From: Halalkalicoccus sp. CGA53
Lineage (GTDB): Archaea > Halobacteriota > Halobacteria > Halobacteriales > Halalkalicoccaceae
NCBI RefSeq assembly: GCF_036429475.1
Contig: NZ_CP144125.1
Span: forward strand, 2,993,521 to 3,057,520
DNA: 64,000 bases
Reading direction: 5' to 3'
A program made the position numbers and the translations under genes. Below, in pieces: positions 40,402 to 50,894 of the stretch (its first letter is position 1; each line of letters starts with the position of its first letter). The notes beneath the pieces were generated by a model, which did no database searches, was not told the DNA's origin, and saw nothing but the letters and a program-made list of their open reading frames with translations.

Positions 40402-41841
40402 CATCGGGTGCATCTCCATGAGTTGCTCCTCGGCGATCTCCTCGTAGAGCTTGTACGTGATCGACACTGCCAGCAGCAGGCCCGTCCCGTCGACGTTCCC
40501 GATCGTGCCGAGCATGTTCGCCATCACGGCGAGCCCGCCGACCAGCGCGCCCCCGATGACGGTCACCTGCGGGATGTATCTGGCGAGGACCTTCTCGTAG
40601 ACCCCGACGTTCTGTCGGAAACCGGGGATCTGCATCCCCGTGTTCTGGATCTGCTGGGCGGTCGCTTCCGGCCCCATGTTCGTCGTCTCGACCCAGAAGA
40701 TCGCGAAGATCGCACTCCCAACGATCATGAACGTCAGATCCACGAACACCCGGATCGCGATCATCCACGGTTCGGCGGTGGTCGTCCCGAGCCACCACAT
40801 CCACTCCGTCGGGCCCATGATCGGGCTGAAGTAGTAGAAGAAACCGGAGACCGCCTGCCCGTCCGAGTAGACCCCGAGCGCGGCGGGCATCCCCGCCCAC
40901 TGGCTGTCGAGGATCCGGCCGAGGAACTGGATGTTCATCTGGAGCGCCCGGACGAGGATGATCGGCAGGACGCTCGCGTAGATCAGCTTCACCGGGAACC
41001 GACCCCGCGCACCCTTCACCCGAGCGTGCGAGAGCGGGATCTCCACCCGGACGGACTCGGCGTAGATGACGATCGCGAAGATCACCAACGTGGTGAGGAT
41101 CGCGAGCAGTTGCACCTCGGTGAACAACAGCGCGACGACCCCCTCGGAGGTCAGCGGCGAGGGCATCTCCCGGCTTCCCAGCAGGATGCCGATCCACACC
41201 GCGAGGAAGCCCGGCTGATCGCCCAGACCCTCCCAGGCGAACACCCCGCCCAGGAGCGCCTGGCTCACCCCGGCGATGATGAACAGCCCGATCCCCGAGC
41301 CGACACCCCACTTCGAGACGATCTCGTCCATGAACAGGATCAGGATCCCGCCGATCATGATCTGGGTGAACATCAGCCACTGCACCGTCGAGGTGCCGTA
41401 CGCGGCCGCCGATTCGGGACCCACTGGAAGGAAGCCGCCGAAAAACACCATCGGGAACGCGGTGAGCGCGGTCATCACGATCACCAGCAGCTTCTGGAGT
41501 CCCTGATAGAGCACCTGGTCCCGCGGGTCGTTCGTATCTAACCCGAGGAGACCGGCCCCGCCCAGCAGCTGGAGCACGATGCTCGCGGTGACGATCGGTC
41601 CGATGCCGACCTGCATGATCGAGCCGTGTTCGCCAGCGAGGATCGTGCGGAACTGCCCGAAGAGGTCGTCGCCGATCTCGGTGCCGGGCAGCCCCCAGAG
41701 GGTGATGTTAGTGAGGAAAAAGTATACGACCAGCACCCCGGCGGTCCACCCGAGCTTTCGCTTGAAGGGGACGTGCCCCTCCGGCCGGGTGACACCGGGC
41801 ATTCGTGTGAGGACCGGTTCGGCGGTCTCCTTCCAGCTCAT
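40378..41841 (-). CDS. secY: Protein translocase subunit SecY
   Basis: 487 residues, ten membrane helices. It is the channel of the Sec machinery. The plug region, the G-P-I-V-T-A-S-I-V-L-Q-L-L helix and the R-G-R-F-P-V-K loop are normal. It is the last gene of the ribosomal run, 3 nt after rpl15. Its final codons form half of the element's attachment site, yet the protein appears full length. Confidence 0.97.
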   Translation of the reverse strand: MSWKETAEPVLTRMPGVTRPEGHVPFKRKLGWTAGVLVVYFFLTNITLWGLPGTEIGDDLFGQFRTILAGEHGSIMQVGIGPIVTASIVLQLLGGAGLLGLDTNDPRDQVLYQGLQKLLVIVMTALTAFPMVFFGGFLPVGPESAAAYGTSTVQWLMFTQIMIGGILILFMDEIVSKWGVGSGIGLFIIAGVSQALLGGVFAWEGLGDQPGFLAVWIGILLGSREMPSPLTSEGVVALLFTEVQLLAILTTLVIFAIVIYAESVRVEIPLSHARVKGARGRFPVKLIYASVLPIILVRALQMNIQFLGRILDSQWAGMPAALGVYSDGQAVSGFFYYFSPIMGPTEWMWWLGTTTAEPWMIAIRVFVDLTFMIVGSAIFAIFWVETTNMGPEATAQQIQNTGMQIPGFRQNVGVYEKVLARYIPQVTVIGGALVGGLAVMANMLGTIGNVDGTGLLLAVSITYKLYEEIAEEQLMEMHPMMRQMFGR

Positions 41842-41844
41842 TGC

Positions 41845-42354
41845 TTACCCGTCGTCGGGTGTGGGGGTATCAGTACTTTGTGGTTCGGCGTCTTCGCCCT
41901 CTTGCGATTTCCTAGCTCTATCGGAGAGGTTCGCCGAGCCACCGGCCTCTTCGATCAGTTCGACTGCGCCCGCCGTGAACGCGTCGGCGGTGACTTCCAA
42001 ACTGTTTCTGACCTGTCCGCCGCCGAGGACCTTCACGACGTCGACCGCGTGGCCGTCGTCGACGAAGTCCCGGGCATCGAACCGGTAGCCGTCGTCGGTC
42101 TCCTCGGCGAGGCCCTCGGCGACGTAGAGCGCGGCGTCCTCGTCGAGTTTCTGGACGCGGACCTCACGGACCTCCGCTTTCGCCTTCTCCGGGCGCTTGA
42201 AGCCGTGTTTCCCGAGCGGGCCGTAGTTGTGGAACTCGTGTTTCGAGCGACCGGCACGCCCGCGACCGCCGCGGTTTCCGGCACCGCGGCGGTTCTTGTG
42301 CGTGCCGCCGCCGTGTGTACGCGAGCCGCGCTGTCTGCGCTTCTTCGAGGTCAT
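41845..42354 (-). CDS. rpl15: 50S ribosomal protein uL15
   Basis: 169 residues. N-terminal K-K-R-R-Q-R-G-S-R-T-H-G-G-G-T-H and R-R-G-A-G-N-R-G-G-R-G-R-A-G basic RNA-binding extension and a globular V-L-G-G-G-Q-V core. A polar acidic tail of about 25 residues ends the protein. Start overlaps the rpl30 stop by 4 bp. Confidence 0.96.
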   Translation of the reverse strand: MTSKKRRQRGSRTHGGGTHKNRRGAGNRGGRGRAGRSKHEFHNYGPLGKHGFKRPEKAKAEVREVRVQKLDEDAALYVAEGLAEETDDGYRFDARDFVDDGHAVDVVKVLGGGQVRNSLEVTADAFTAGAVELIEEAGGSANLSDRARKSQEGEDAEPQSTDTPTPDDG

Positions 42355-42815
42355 CGCATCGCCTCCAGGAGCTCGTCGATCTCCTCTGTCGTGTGCTTGC
42401 CGAGCTGGCCGCCGTCGGTCCGGGGGTGTTTGATCCCCTTGTGCCCGCCGCGTGGCGGGTGGAGCCGGAACACCGGCGAGAGACCCTCGTCTCTGAGCGT
42501 CGTCTCCTCGTCGACCAGAGCGGCCGCGAGCGCTGAGACGTCGTCGTAGGTCGTGTTTTCCGCGATCCACTCGTCGTCGATCTCCGCACTTCCCTCCTCC
42601 GGCTCGCCGCGCCGCCGGACGAGCTGTTCGACGGCCTCCTGACTCGGCTGGCCGATGGCGACGAAGTCGTTGACCTTCGCGACCATCCCACGGTACGTGT
42701 CGGTCTCGGGGACGAGCGTGCAGTGGTTCACGCGGTGGAGGTTGAGCATCCCGAGCGTGTCGCGGACGCTCTGGGACATGTTCACCTCGCCGCGAAGCTG
42801 GACGACCGCCTGCAT
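42351..42815 (-). CDS. rpl30: 50S ribosomal protein uL30
   Basis: 154 residues, the long archaeal/eukaryotic form. Opens M-Q-A-V-V-Q-L-R-G and contains the L-N-L-H-R-V-N-H-C-T core and the H-P-P-R-G-G C-terminal segment. One-base overlap with the rps5 stop. Confidence 0.96.
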   Translation of the reverse strand: MQAVVQLRGEVNMSQSVRDTLGMLNLHRVNHCTLVPETDTYRGMVAKVNDFVAIGQPSQEAVEQLVRRRGEPEEGSAEIDDEWIAENTTYDDVSALAAALVDEETTLRDEGLSPVFRLHPPRGGHKGIKHPRTDGGQLGKHTTEEIDELLEAMR

Positions 42816-43459
42816 CAGTCGCTCGCCTCCCGTCTGACTTCGGCCGCCCTGTCGGGCACCCGCGCCCGCGAGGCGTTCTGTAAGGCGTTGTACGTCGCCT
42901 TCGCGAGGTTGATCGTCGTCCGGGTGTTGCCGTGGCTCTTCGTCCAGGCGTCCTCGATCCCCGCGAGCTCGAGGATGTGTCGAACGGTCGGCGCCGCCGC
43001 CAGCCCGAGCCCCTTCGGCGCGGGCATGATCTCGACGGTGACGCTGCCGGCCTTGCCGGTCGCCTTCCGTAGCAGCGAGTGCTGACCGCCGGCGCGGTCC
43101 TCCCAGGAGCCGCTGCCGCGCTCGACCTTGATGATGTTCAGCTTCGCGATACCGATCGCCTTCTGGATGGCGCCGCCGACCTGATCGTCACGCCCCTCGG
43201 CGTAGCCGACGAAGCCGTCGCGGTTGCCGACCGCACAGACACAGCGGAACTTGACTCGCCGACCGGAGTCGGTCATCCGCTGGACCATGTTGATGTCGAG
43301 CACCTCGTCCTCGAGTCCGGGAAGGAGCTGGTCGACGATCTCGGTCTCCTTCAGCGGCAGCCCGGAGTCGAGCGCCTGCTCCATCGACGTGATATCGCCG
43401 TCTCTGACCTTCCGGCCGAGACGGGTTCGGGGCTCCCATCCGTTGTTGTTTCTCGCCAT
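42815..43459 (-). CDS. rps5: 30S ribosomal protein uS5
   Basis: 214 residues. The double-stranded RNA-binding part contains [11 protein letters not shown] and the [16 protein letters not shown] segment. It shapes the decoding centre and mRNA entry. One-base overlaps with both neighbours. Confidence 0.96.
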   Translation of the reverse strand: MARNNNGWEPRTRLGRKVRDGDITSMEQALDSGLPLKETEIVDQLLPGLEDEVLDINMVQRMTDSGRRVKFRCVCAVGNRDGFVGYAEGRDDQVGGAIQKAIGIAKLNIIKVERGSGSWEDRAGGQHSLLRKATGKAGSVTVEIMPAPKGLGLAAAPTVRHILELAGIEDAWTKSHGNTRTTINLAKATYNALQNASRARVPDRAAEVRREASD

Positions 43460-44016
43460 CAGTGGGTCTCCTCCATGATCGCCTCGCGCACCTCGTCGAA
43501 GTGCGCGGGCAGCTCCGTCGCGTCGAACTCGCCGGAGTAGAGCGGCTCGTCGAGCGACTCGGCGTACGCCGCGATATGCTCGCCGCGGGTTCGCTCCCAG
43601 TCAGCGAGCACGCTGTCGTTGTGCGGGACCTCGAGTCCCGCGTCGATCGCGCCCTCCTGCACCGCGAACACCTTGCTGCCGGGCGTCGCCGTGTGCAGGC
43701 CGATGTCCAGCACCGCCTCCTCGACGCCGGCCTCTATCGCGCGTTTCCCCGCGAGCAGCCCGGTGAGGTACGCCGCCGAGAGGTTCCCCGTGGGCGCCTC
43801 CCAGCCGTACTCCGCGAGGTCCGCGGAGTGTGCGCTCGCGAGCGTCTCGTCTCCCTGTGGGCCGGTCGCGATCAGCTGCGCCCTGATGTGCTTGTTCGAC
43901 GGCCGGGCGACGAGCCTGGCCTTACCGGATTTCAACAGGCGCAACCTCTGGTGGTAGTCCGTCCTGACCTCTCGGCGCCGACGCATCGGCACCTTGTATC
44001 GTGGTCCTGTAGCCAT
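43459..44016 (-). CDS. rpl18: 50S ribosomal protein uL18
   Basis: 185 residues. Signature [20 protein letters not shown] near the N-terminus and a typical 5S-rRNA-binding core. One-base overlap with rpl19e. Confidence 0.96.
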   Translation of the reverse strand: MATGPRYKVPMRRRREVRTDYHQRLRLLKSGKARLVARPSNKHIRAQLIATGPQGDETLASAHSADLAEYGWEAPTGNLSAAYLTGLLAGKRAIEAGVEEAVLDIGLHTATPGSKVFAVQEGAIDAGLEVPHNDSVLADWERTRGEHIAAYAESLDEPLYSGEFDATELPAHFDEVREAIMEETH

Positions 44017-44465
44017 TATTCGTCTCCGTATCGCTCCTCGATGAACGTCTCCATGTATCTGACACTCCTGAACTCGCCGCCGCCCGCCTTCGCGTACAGC
44101 GCTCTGTACTGCGTCGGGGTCAGCTCGCCCTCGTCTCTGAGCTCGCGCAGCCGCCTGCGCTGGGCCCGGATGCGGCTCTGCCAGTCCTCCTTTCGGCCCT
44201 GGCGCGCGCCGGCTTTCCCCTTTCGCTTCCCCGGCCCCTTCAGGTGGCCGTAGGCCCGCTTCGCGTTGCGCTCTCGCGCCCGTCCGCGGGAGTTACCCTT
44301 CTCCTCCTTCGCCCTGATCGACCCCTGGTCGACCAGGTCGCGGATCTCCTCTCTCGTGATCGCGTTCGCGATCTCGCCCTGTGCGTCGGGGTCGAGCCAC
44401 ACGCGGTTCTTCCCCACGCCGAGGACGTCCGCAGCCAGTCGTTTCTGTGCTTTCAGATCACTCAT
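44016..44465 (-). CDS. rpl19e: 50S ribosomal protein eL19
   Basis: 149 residues; [10 protein letters not shown] start, G-K-N-R-V-W-L-D-P, and a long basic helix with [15 protein letters not shown]. An archaeal/eukaryotic protein without bacterial counterpart. It overlaps rpl32e by 8 bp. Confidence 0.96.
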   Translation of the reverse strand: MSDLKAQKRLAADVLGVGKNRVWLDPDAQGEIANAITREEIRDLVDQGSIRAKEEKGNSRGRARERNAKRAYGHLKGPGKRKGKAGARQGRKEDWQSRIRAQRRRLRELRDEGELTPTQYRALYAKAGGGEFRSVRYMETFIEERYGDE

Positions 44466-45159
44466 CCGAACTCACCTCGACCTCCTCGTAGGTCGGATTC
44501 AGCACGCGGATCCCCGCCTCCTCGGCGGCCTCTTCGATCCGCTCTCGCTTCCGCCCGCCGACGGTCGAGCCGATACGGATCGCTTCGGTGTCGCCGTCGA
44601 CACCGTCGACCTCGCCTGGCGTGTGCACGAGTACCTCGTCGAAGCCGCTCGGGTGCTTTCCTCGAACGGCCTCCGGTGTCCGGAAGCCCGCCTCGACGAC
44701 GGGCCCGCGGCTCTTCATCCGGCGGCGCTGCTTCGAGAGGTTTCCACGCGGTTTGCGCCACGACTCGGGCGTCCGCTTTTTCATGTGGTAGTCCTGGCGC
44801 TTGAACGCCGGCTTCCCCTCGCGTGCCCGCTGGGTGAGCAGCCGCGACTCCTCGTCGCCGAGATCGGGCGTCTTCTCCGCGTGTCCGCGGGGACGCAGTT
44901 CGGTCTCGACGTCCTCGTCTTCGACCTCTTCTTCCGGCGGCGCGTCGTCTTCGATCTCCGCCTCGGCCTCCTCGTCGATCTCGAGGCCGCCGACGTCGGC
45001 CTTGATACGCGCCGCGAGCGCGTTGCCGATACCCTCGACCTCCGCGAGTTCGGCCTGGCTCGCCGCCTGGACGTCCTCGACGGACTCGTAGCCGGCCTCG
45101 CGCAAGGCCTCGGCTTTCGACTCGCCGACGCCGCTGATCTCCTCTAGCGTCTCCGCCAT
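44458..45159 (-). CDS. rpl32e: 50S ribosomal protein eL32 with N-terminal helix-hairpin-helix extension
   Basis: 233 residues, about twice the core length. The first about 55 residues are a helix-hairpin-helix ([14 protein letters not shown] and [12 protein letters not shown]), followed by an acidic linker (to about residue 95) and the L32e core with [11 protein letters not shown]. Such extensions are known in haloarchaeal L32e. Confidence 0.95.
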   Translation of the reverse strand: MAETLEEISGVGESKAEALREAGYESVEDVQAASQAELAEVEGIGNALAARIKADVGGLEIDEEAEAEIEDDAPPEEEVEDEDVETELRPRGHAEKTPDLGDEESRLLTQRAREGKPAFKRQDYHMKKRTPESWRKPRGNLSKQRRRMKSRGPVVEAGFRTPEAVRGKHPSGFDEVLVHTPGEVDGVDGDTEAIRIGSTVGGRKRERIEEAAEEAGIRVLNPTYEEVEVSSDE

Positions 45160-45160
45160 C

Positions 45161-45697
45161 TCAGACCGCCTCCGTCTTCGGTTTCTGCGTGATGTAGACG
45201 CCGTCCTGGAAGACGCGCGTGTCCTTGTCGTTTATCCGGGTGAGCTGTTCGATGTCGGCGGCCGTCTGGCCGACGTGCTCCTTGTTCGGCCCCGAGAGGA
45301 CGAGGTCGTCGCCGTCGACCTGCACCACGGTATCGCCGTGGATCGTCGTCCGCCGGGAGGCACGCTCGCCGAGGAAGTTCTCGATGACGACGTCCTCGCC
45401 CTCCACGTTCACCTGCATCGGGAAGTGCGAGTAGACGACCTCCATCTTGTACTCCCAGCCCTCGGTGACGCCGTGGAAGGCGTTCTCGAGGTGGCTCTCG
45501 AACGTACCGACCGTCGCGTTCGTCTTCGCGTTCTCCGTGTCGCTCTCGATGACGACGTGTTCGTCGTCGACCGTCACCCTCACGTCGGGGTACCAGAGCC
45601 GGCGAGTGACCTCACCCTCCGGCCCCGAGACGGTCACGTCGAGGTGGTCGACGCTCACGTCGACCTCGTCCGGGATCTCGAGTTCAATTCGTGTCAT
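45161..45697 (-). CDS. rpl6: 50S ribosomal protein uL6
   Basis: 178 residues from the ATG at 45697. Two L6 repeats; the [16 protein letters not shown] segment near residue 140 is the family signature. An in-frame upstream extension to 45829 has no family similarity and overlaps rps8. Confidence 0.96.
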   Translation of the reverse strand: MTRIELEIPDEVDVSVDHLDVTVSGPEGEVTRRLWYPDVRVTVDDEHVVIESDTENAKTNATVGTFESHLENAFHGVTEGWEYKMEVVYSHFPMQVNVEGEDVVIENFLGERASRRTTIHGDTVVQVDGDDLVLSGPNKEHVGQTAADIEQLTRINDKDTRVFQDGVYITQKPKTEAV

Positions 45698-45699
45698 TG

Positions 45700-46092
45700 T
45701 TAGTAGACGTACGCGATCACCTGGCCGCCGACGCCCGCCTCGCGGGCCTCGTAGTGGCTCATGATGCCGTGGCTGGTCGTGACGATGAGCGTCCCGTAGT
45801 CGCGGGCGGGGAGATAGCGCTTCTCCCACTTCTCGAACTCGTCTGCGCCCGCCGAGTAGCGGGGCTTGACCGCACCACAGCGGTTTATCGCACCTTTCAG
45901 TTCGACCTCGAACGTGCCTGCGCGACCGTCCTCGGTGTACTCGAAGCCCGCGATGTAGCCGCGGTCGTAGAGCACTTCCAGGACGGCCCCGATCTGGTTC
46001 GAGGCGGGCTGTACCGTATGCGAGAGGTGTCCGACGCTCTCGGCGTTGTTCAACCCCGAGAGCGCGTTGCTGAACGGATCTGTCGTCGTCAT
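45700..46092 (-). CDS. rps8: 30S ribosomal protein uS8
   Basis: 130 residues with the C-terminal signature G-T-L-I-V-T-T-S-H-G-I-M-S-H. Binds the central domain of 16S rRNA. Two nt separate it from rpl6 and one from rps14. Confidence 0.96.
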   Translation of the reverse strand: MTTTDPFSNALSGLNNAESVGHLSHTVQPASNQIGAVLEVLYDRGYIAGFEYTEDGRAGTFEVELKGAINRCGAVKPRYSAGADEFEKWEKRYLPARDYGTLIVTTSHGIMSHYEAREAGVGGQVIAYVY

Positions 46093-46093
46093 A

Positions 46094-46270
46094 TTAGCTG
46101 TACTTCTTGAATCCCATCTCGCGGGCGATCTCTCTGAAACACTGTCGACAGAGCCAGATGTCGTACTTGCCTACTAAGCCCTGTTTCCGGTCACAGCGCT
46201 GGCAGGCACGCTCCTGGCCCGTCTCGCGCGTCTCCTCGACGCCCGCCGATTCGGTCTCTGATTCACTCAT
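46094..46270 (-). CDS. rps14: 30S ribosomal protein uS14, zinc type
   Basis: 58 residues. Zinc ligands C-Q-R-C and C-R-Q-C are visible around W-L; the end [13 protein letters not shown] matches the family. The N-terminal about 20 residues are an acidic extension. It overlaps the rpl5 stop by 8 bp. Confidence 0.95.
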   Translation of the reverse strand: MSESETESAGVEETRETGQERACQRCDRKQGLVGKYDIWLCRQCFREIAREMGFKKYS

Positions 46271-46799
46271 CTGTTATCTCCACGTCGAACTCGCTCTCGA
46301 GGTACGCGATCGCGTCCTCGGCGGTGAGCCGGTGGTCCTGTGGGATCGACCGGGTCCGGACGTCGCGTTTCGCGACCCGATACCCCGGCCGAACCATGTT
46401 CACGGTGACGTCGAGGCCGTAGATCCCCACCGTGGGATCGTACTCCTGGCCCTCGAACTCGGTGTGTTCCTCGATGCCGAAGCTGACGTTGCCGGTCTGG
46501 TCGAACTGGTTCCGCGAGATCGATCCGAGCGGCAGCGCGTCCGCGAGGAACTCGCGGGCGGCCTCGTCGCGAAGCGTTACCTTCGCGCCGATCGGATCGC
46601 CCTGGCGCAGCCCGAACTCGGGCACCGTCTTCTTCGCCTGCGTTCTGACCGACGCCTGACCCGTGAGGTCCTCGAGGATCTCCTCGGCGTGGCCGAGTTC
46701 GCGGCCGCCGGTGCCGACGCCCATGTGGACGACGACCTTCTCGACGACCGGTTCTCGCATCGCGTGGAACTCGCCCTCGGACTCCGATTCGCTGCTCAT
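46263..46799 (-). CDS. rpl5: 50S ribosomal protein uL5
   Basis: 178 residues. Start region [14 protein letters not shown] and the core segments for 5S rRNA and tRNA P-site contacts ([13 protein letters not shown]). It overlaps rps4e by 4 bp. Confidence 0.96.
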   Translation of the reverse strand: MSSESESEGEFHAMREPVVEKVVVHMGVGTGGRELGHAEEILEDLTGQASVRTQAKKTVPEFGLRQGDPIGAKVTLRDEAAREFLADALPLGSISRNQFDQTGNVSFGIEEHTEFEGQEYDPTVGIYGLDVTVNMVRPGYRVAKRDVRTRSIPQDHRLTAEDAIAYLESEFDVEITDE

Positions 46800-47509
46800 T
46801 CGGCCTCACCTCCGTCGTCCGTGAAGTTCTCGTCGATCACGACGACGTACTCCTCTACCGTCTCGAAGCCGCCGTCCTCGCTCTCGACCGACACCGTGTT
46901 CGGCGCCGACGAGCGGATCACGTCGATCGACTCCACTCGTCCGATCACGCCGGCGTGCTGGCCCTGCACCGCGGTGACCAGCGCGCCCTCCTCGTACTCG
47001 AAGTGTGCGAGAACGGCGTCGTCCTCGAAGCCGATGACGATCGAGTCGCCCGTTGCGTACTCGCGTCCCTCGTCCTCGAGCCTGAGCGTGCGGCCGTCGT
47101 GCAGCTGGAGCTGGGTCGCCCCGCCCTTGACGGTTCGCTTGTCGACGATCTTCCCGAGTTTGCCGTCGGCGTCGTCCTCGGGGATCGGCGTCAGCGCGAG
47201 CCGACCGCCCTCGTCGGGGAACACCCGGTAGTACTCGCCGCGCTCGGTGAACCCGAGGATGTCGAACATCCCGATCGGGCGTCTGACGTCGCGGATCGGC
47301 TCGCCGTTGACCAGTACCGTACCCTGGTTGACGGCGTACGTTGCCTCGCGTTTCGAATCGACGTAGCCGAGGACGTCACGGAGCAGGATCAGGAGCGGGA
47401 CGCCCGCCTCGCCGTGGGGGCCCGCCGTCGCCTTCACCGTGTACGTCGCGGTCTTCCGCTCGACCGGCCACGATTTCGGTACCGAGAGTCGTTTCTGGTG
47501 GTTACTCAT
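46796..47509 (-). CDS. rps4e: 30S ribosomal protein eS4
   Basis: 237 residues from the ATG at 47509. The signature [11 protein letters not shown], an S4 RNA-binding domain and a KOW-like C-terminal region are present. An upstream in-frame extension to 47761 runs within rpl24 and was rejected. Confidence 0.96.
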   Translation of the reverse strand: MSNHQKRLSVPKSWPVERKTATYTVKATAGPHGEAGVPLLILLRDVLGYVDSKREATYAVNQGTVLVNGEPIRDVRRPIGMFDILGFTERGEYYRVFPDEGGRLALTPIPEDDADGKLGKIVDKRTVKGGATQLQLHDGRTLRLEDEGREYATGDSIVIGFEDDAVLAHFEYEEGALVTAVQGQHAGVIGRVESIDVIRSSAPNTVSVESEDGGFETVEEYVVVIDENFTDDGGEAE

Positions 47510-47858
47510 CGTCACTCTCCAGTCGTGTCTCGCGAACCGTATCCGAGAGGTCGAGCGCCGTGATCCGGACGTTGCTCGGATCGACCGGTCGGGGGACCTC
47601 CTCGCCGTCTGCCTTCTCGACGGTGACGCCCTCGACGTGGACGACGCTCCCCTTGAGGTCGACGCGGAGGACCTCGCCCTCCTCGCCCGCGAAGTCGCCG
47701 CGGAGCACCTCGACGGTGTCGCCCGCGTTGATCCGCGTCCGGCGCGTGCCGTGATCCTCACGGAGCTCGGCCGAGAGCGTGGCGTGCACCTGCTTGTGGC
47801 GCTCGTGCAGCGGCGCCTCGGCGGTCGCGGTTCGCTGTTTGCGTGGTTGTTTGCTCAT
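47502..47858 (-). CDS. rpl24: 50S ribosomal protein uL24
   Basis: 118 residues with the KOW motif [16 protein letters not shown] near the middle. An early assembly protein near the tunnel exit. Overlaps rps4e by 8 bp. Confidence 0.95.
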   Translation of the reverse strand: MSKQPRKQRTATAEAPLHERHKQVHATLSAELREDHGTRRTRINAGDTVEVLRGDFAGEEGEVLRVDLKGSVVHVEGVTVEKADGEEVPRPVDPSNVRITALDLSDTVRETRLESDDE

Positions 47859-47862
47859 TGTA

Positions 47863-48261
47863 CTAGACGATCATCGTCGCGGTGCTCGCGATCGGTCCGA
47901 ACCGTTCGGCGACCTCGCGCGCGATCGGTCCCTTGATCTCCGTTCCTCGGGGATCGCCGACGTCGTCGATGACGACCGCGGCGTTGTCCTCGAACTTCAC
48001 GCGGGTGCCGTCCGGCCGCCGGATCGGCTTGCGTTGGCGGATGATCACCGCCTCGACCACCTGGCGGCGCATCTCGGGCGTCCCCTTGGTGACCGAGACG
48101 GTGATCTTGTCGCCGACGCCCGCCTTCGGGTGCCGGTTCTTCGTCCCGTGGTAGCCGGCGACGCTGATCAGCTTCAGCTCGCGGGCACCGGTGTTGTCGA
48201 CGCAGTTGAGCAGCGAGCCCTTCGCGAGCCCGCGGGTGACGTCGGCTTTCAGCGCCTCCAT
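47863..48261 (-). CDS. rpl14: 50S ribosomal protein uL14
   Basis: 132 residues from the ATG at 48261 (GTG at 48264 possible). Signature [12 protein letters not shown] and [13 protein letters not shown]. Overlaps the rps17 stop. Confidence 0.96.
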   Translation of the reverse strand: MEALKADVTRGLAKGSLLNCVDNTGARELKLISVAGYHGTKNRHPKAGVGDKITVSVTKGTPEMRRQVVEAVIIRQRKPIRRPDGTRVKFEDNAAVVIDDVGDPRGTEIKGPIAREVAERFGPIASTATMIV

Positions 48262-48674
48262 CACGCCTCACTCTCCTCGTCGACACCGGGGTCGGCCGCC
48301 TCCACCTCGTCGAACCGGGTCGATCCCTCCGCCTCCTCGGCGGGGGTGACCTCGACGACGACGTGGCTCTTCGTCTTCGAGAGCGGCCGTGTCTCTGCTA
48401 TCTTCACGCGGTCGCCGACCGAGATGGGCTCGAGCACGCCCGGCACGTGTGCCGGGACGCGCGAGCGACGTTTCATGTACCGATCGTACTTGCGTACGGG
48501 AACGTCGTACTCTCGTTCGACGACCACGGTCTTCTCCATGTCCGCGCTCGCGACGACTCCCTCGAGGATCTGGCCTCGGACGGGGAGCTCGCCGTAGAAC
48601 GGACACTTCTCGTAGTCGTACGTGTCCGGATTCTCTGGCTCCGGTGGGTTCTTTACGTCTAATCCTATCGCCAT
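48261..48674 (-). CDS. rps17: 30S ribosomal protein uS17
   Basis: 137 residues. OB-fold core with [20 protein letters not shown] and [16 protein letters not shown]; an acidic tail of about 25 residues follows. Confidence 0.96.
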   Translation of the reverse strand: MAIGLDVKNPPEPENPDTYDYEKCPFYGELPVRGQILEGVVASADMEKTVVVEREYDVPVRKYDRYMKRRSRVPAHVPGVLEPISVGDRVKIAETRPLSKTKSHVVVEVTPAEEAEGSTRFDEVEAADPGVDEESEA

Positions 48675-49063
48675 GGTGAATCACCTGTGGTCTCGGTGCG
48701 TCGTGCGGGCCGTGAGAGCAGTCGGTCCCCATCGACCGTAACGGAAGCCTCGGAGTCGCGGGTAGCGCGCCTACCGGCGCGAGCGTGCCCGCCGGCACGA
48801 TCCCGTTCCCCCGCGGTCTCGTCCCCCTCTCGGGAGAGCGCGGCGTCATCTGTGGGTAGCGTGAACTCGAAGACGCTGCCCGCCTTCGGCACCTGGCGCA
48901 CCCGAGACTCCCCGTTCGAGTCGGAGTGGACGTGGACCGTCTTCATCGACTCGATCACGACGATCCCCGAGATGCCGATCAGGTCGGCGTTCTCGGCGTC
49001 GACTACCCGTACGGGCAGTCCGTTGAGCTCGTGTCGCGGGAGCGTCTCGGGTGTGAGCGCCAT
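48665..49063 (-). CDS. rnp1: RNase P protein component 1 (Rpp29/Pop4 homologue)
   Basis: 132 residues. Matches archaeal Rnp1: L-N-G-L-P-V-R-V-V-D-A, G-I-S-G-I-V-V-I-E-S-M-K-T and V-P-K-A-G-S-V-F-E-F. It helps RNase P RNA process tRNA 5' ends. A glycine/arginine-rich insert of about 30 residues (about 79-107) separates the barrel from the conserved V-T-V-D-G-D-R-L-L end. It overlaps rps17 by 10 bp and rpl29 by 1 bp. Confidence 0.9.
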   Translation of the reverse strand: MALTPETLPRHELNGLPVRVVDAENADLIGISGIVVIESMKTVHVHSDSNGESRVRQVPKAGSVFEFTLPTDDAALSREGDETAGERDRAGGHARAGRRATRDSEASVTVDGDRLLSRPARRTETTGDSPWR

Positions 49064-49269
49064 TATTCGTCGTCCTCTTCCTCTCGCTGGATCGTCTTGA
49101 TCCGGGCGATCGTCCGCTTCAGTTCGCCGATCCGGCCGGGGTTCTCCGGCGCGCCGCCGGCGGCCTGCACCGCCTTCATGTTGAGCAGCTCGGTCTCGAG
49201 CTCCTCGAGTTCGGCCGCGCGCTCGGCGGCGGTCATGTCGCGGATCTCCTCGGTGTAGAGGATCGCCAT
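49063..49269 (-). CDS. rpl29: 50S ribosomal protein uL29
   Basis: 68 residues, a two-helix bundle; I-R-D-M-T-A-A-E start and [13 protein letters not shown] signature. Located at the exit tunnel near SRP and SecY sites. One-base overlaps on both sides. Confidence 0.95.
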   Translation of the reverse strand: MAILYTEEIRDMTAAERAAELEELETELLNMKAVQAAGGAPENPGRIGELKRTIARIKTIQREEEDDE

Positions 49270-50195
49270 CAGTCCTCGCCCCCGTCGTCGGCTTCCATCT
49301 CGGCGACGATCCGGGCCGCCTCGGCCTCGACGTCCTCGTCGAGCTCCTCGCTCTCGTCCGCTTCGACCTCCTCCGCGACCTCTTCGACGATCTCCTCGTC
49401 GACGGCCCCGGCCTCGATCGGCTCCTCGCCCTCGACGAGCTCCTCTTCGACCACACCCTCGTCGATCTCGCCGCCGGTTTCGGCACCGGCGCCCTGGGCT
49501 GCGGCCTCGACCTCGCCGAGGTCCTCGCCGACCTTGTCGAGCGCGTCGGAGATGTCCTCGCCGGCGCCGATCGGCTCGGCGACCAGCGAGGAGGTGTCCG
49601 CGTCGTCGTGGATGCGGAAGTCGTCGGGGAGTCGCGCGCCCGGCGGGATGATCTTCACGGTCACGCCGATCGTGCCGAGTTTCATCACGGAGACGGCCTG
49701 GCCGTGGTCCACGATCTCCTGGGCGGGCTCGCCGTTGTGCTTGATGTACCCGCGGTTGAACTTCTCGACGCGGCCGCGCGCGCCCGTGACCTTCCCGGAG
49801 AGGACGATCTCGGCGCCGAGCGCGCCCGCGTCCATGATCCGGTCGATCGTCGTGTGACCGGCCTTGCGGAAGTACCACCCTCGTTCGAGGGCGTTCGCCA
49901 GCCGCGACGCGACGATCTGTGCGTTCAGGTCCGGCTCGTCGACCTCCTGGACGTCGATCTGGGGGTCGTCGAGGTCGAAGCGCTCCTGGAGCTCCCGGGT
50001 GACCTTCCGGATGTTCTTCCCGCCCTTGCCGATCACCATGCCGGGTTTCTCGGCCTTGAGCACGATCTGCGTGCCCATCGGGGTCTTCGCGACCTCCATA
50101 CCGCCGTAGCCGGCGCGCTCGAGCTCCTCTAGGAAGAACTCGTTGATCTGTGAGCGCTGGAGTCCGGTCTCGATGAACTGGTGTTCGTCTGCCAT
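49269..50195 (-). CDS. rps3: 30S ribosomal protein uS3 with long acidic tail
   Basis: 308 residues. KH domain with [10 protein letters not shown] near residue 57 and the C-terminal S3 domain ending near residue 205. The last about 100 residues are a low-complexity Glu/Asp/Ala tail. The core is normal; the tail length is typical only of some haloarchaea. Confidence 0.95.
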   Translation of the reverse strand: MADEHQFIETGLQRSQINEFFLEELERAGYGGMEVAKTPMGTQIVLKAEKPGMVIGKGGKNIRKVTRELQERFDLDDPQIDVQEVDEPDLNAQIVASRLANALERGWYFRKAGHTTIDRIMDAGALGAEIVLSGKVTGARGRVEKFNRGYIKHNGEPAQEIVDHGQAVSVMKLGTIGVTVKIIPPGARLPDDFRIHDDADTSSLVAEPIGAGEDISDALDKVGEDLGEVEAAAQGAGAETGGEIDEGVVEEELVEGEEPIEAGAVDEEIVEEVAEEVEADESEELDEDVEAEAARIVAEMEADDGGED

Positions 50196-50885
50196 CTACT
50201 GCTCACCTCCCTCCTCGGTCTCGTCCGAGTCGGACGCGCTCGCCGCCGGTTCCTCCGAGTCCGCCTCGTCGTCCCCGTCGTCGGCCACGTCCTCCTCGCC
50301 GCTCGGTTCCTCGTCGTCCTCGCCGTCCTCCGTCTCCTCGTCGTCGACCTCCTCGTCATCGTGGTCGTCCGCTTCGTCTGCCTCGTCCGACTCGTCTTCT
50401 TCCCCGTCGGCTTCGATCGCGTCGAGGGCCTCCTCGGCTTCGAGGACGAGTTCGACGTCCACGAGGGGAGTGTTCCACTCGGTCGCCCGTCCCATCGCGC
50501 GGGGCTTTCGACCGGGTGACTCGCCGACCTTGTGGGCGGCGACGTGGGCGATGGTCATCTCCTCGCCCTCGAACCCCTGGTGGTCGGCGTTGCCGATACC
50601 GTTCTCGAGCAGGTCGAGAAAGGCCTCGCTCGCCTTCTTCGGGAAGCGACCGGCGTCCCAGCCTTTCAGGTTCTTCCGGTGACCGACCCCGGAGTTGTGG
50701 GACTTGAAGGGCACCGCCGCCTCCTCGGCGACGACCCGTTCGAGGTACGAGACGGCCTCGCCCGCGCGCATCCCCTTGATCTCCCGGGCGATCTCCTTCG
50801 AGTGTTTGTGGCTCATCGGGCGCTCGCGGAGCATCGCCTTCGCGCTCCGGTCTGGCTCGACCTCCACTGAGTAGCTGATTCCCAT
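50196..50885 (-). CDS. rpl22: 50S ribosomal protein uL22 with acidic C-terminal extension
   Basis: 229 residues. The first about 155 are the L22 core ([32 protein letters not shown]). The remaining about 75 are almost only Asp, Glu, Ser and Ala. The tail follows the tunnel-proximal domain and would project from the surface. Abuts rps3 directly. Confidence 0.95.
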   Translation of the reverse strand: MGISYSVEVEPDRSAKAMLRERPMSHKHSKEIAREIKGMRAGEAVSYLERVVAEEAAVPFKSHNSGVGHRKNLKGWDAGRFPKKASEAFLDLLENGIGNADHQGFEGEEMTIAHVAAHKVGESPGRKPRAMGRATEWNTPLVDVELVLEAEEALDAIEADGEEDESDEADEADDHDDEEVDDEETEDGEDDEEPSGEEDVADDGDDEADSEEPAASASDSDETEEGGEQ

Positions 50886-50894
50886 TCTGTCACC

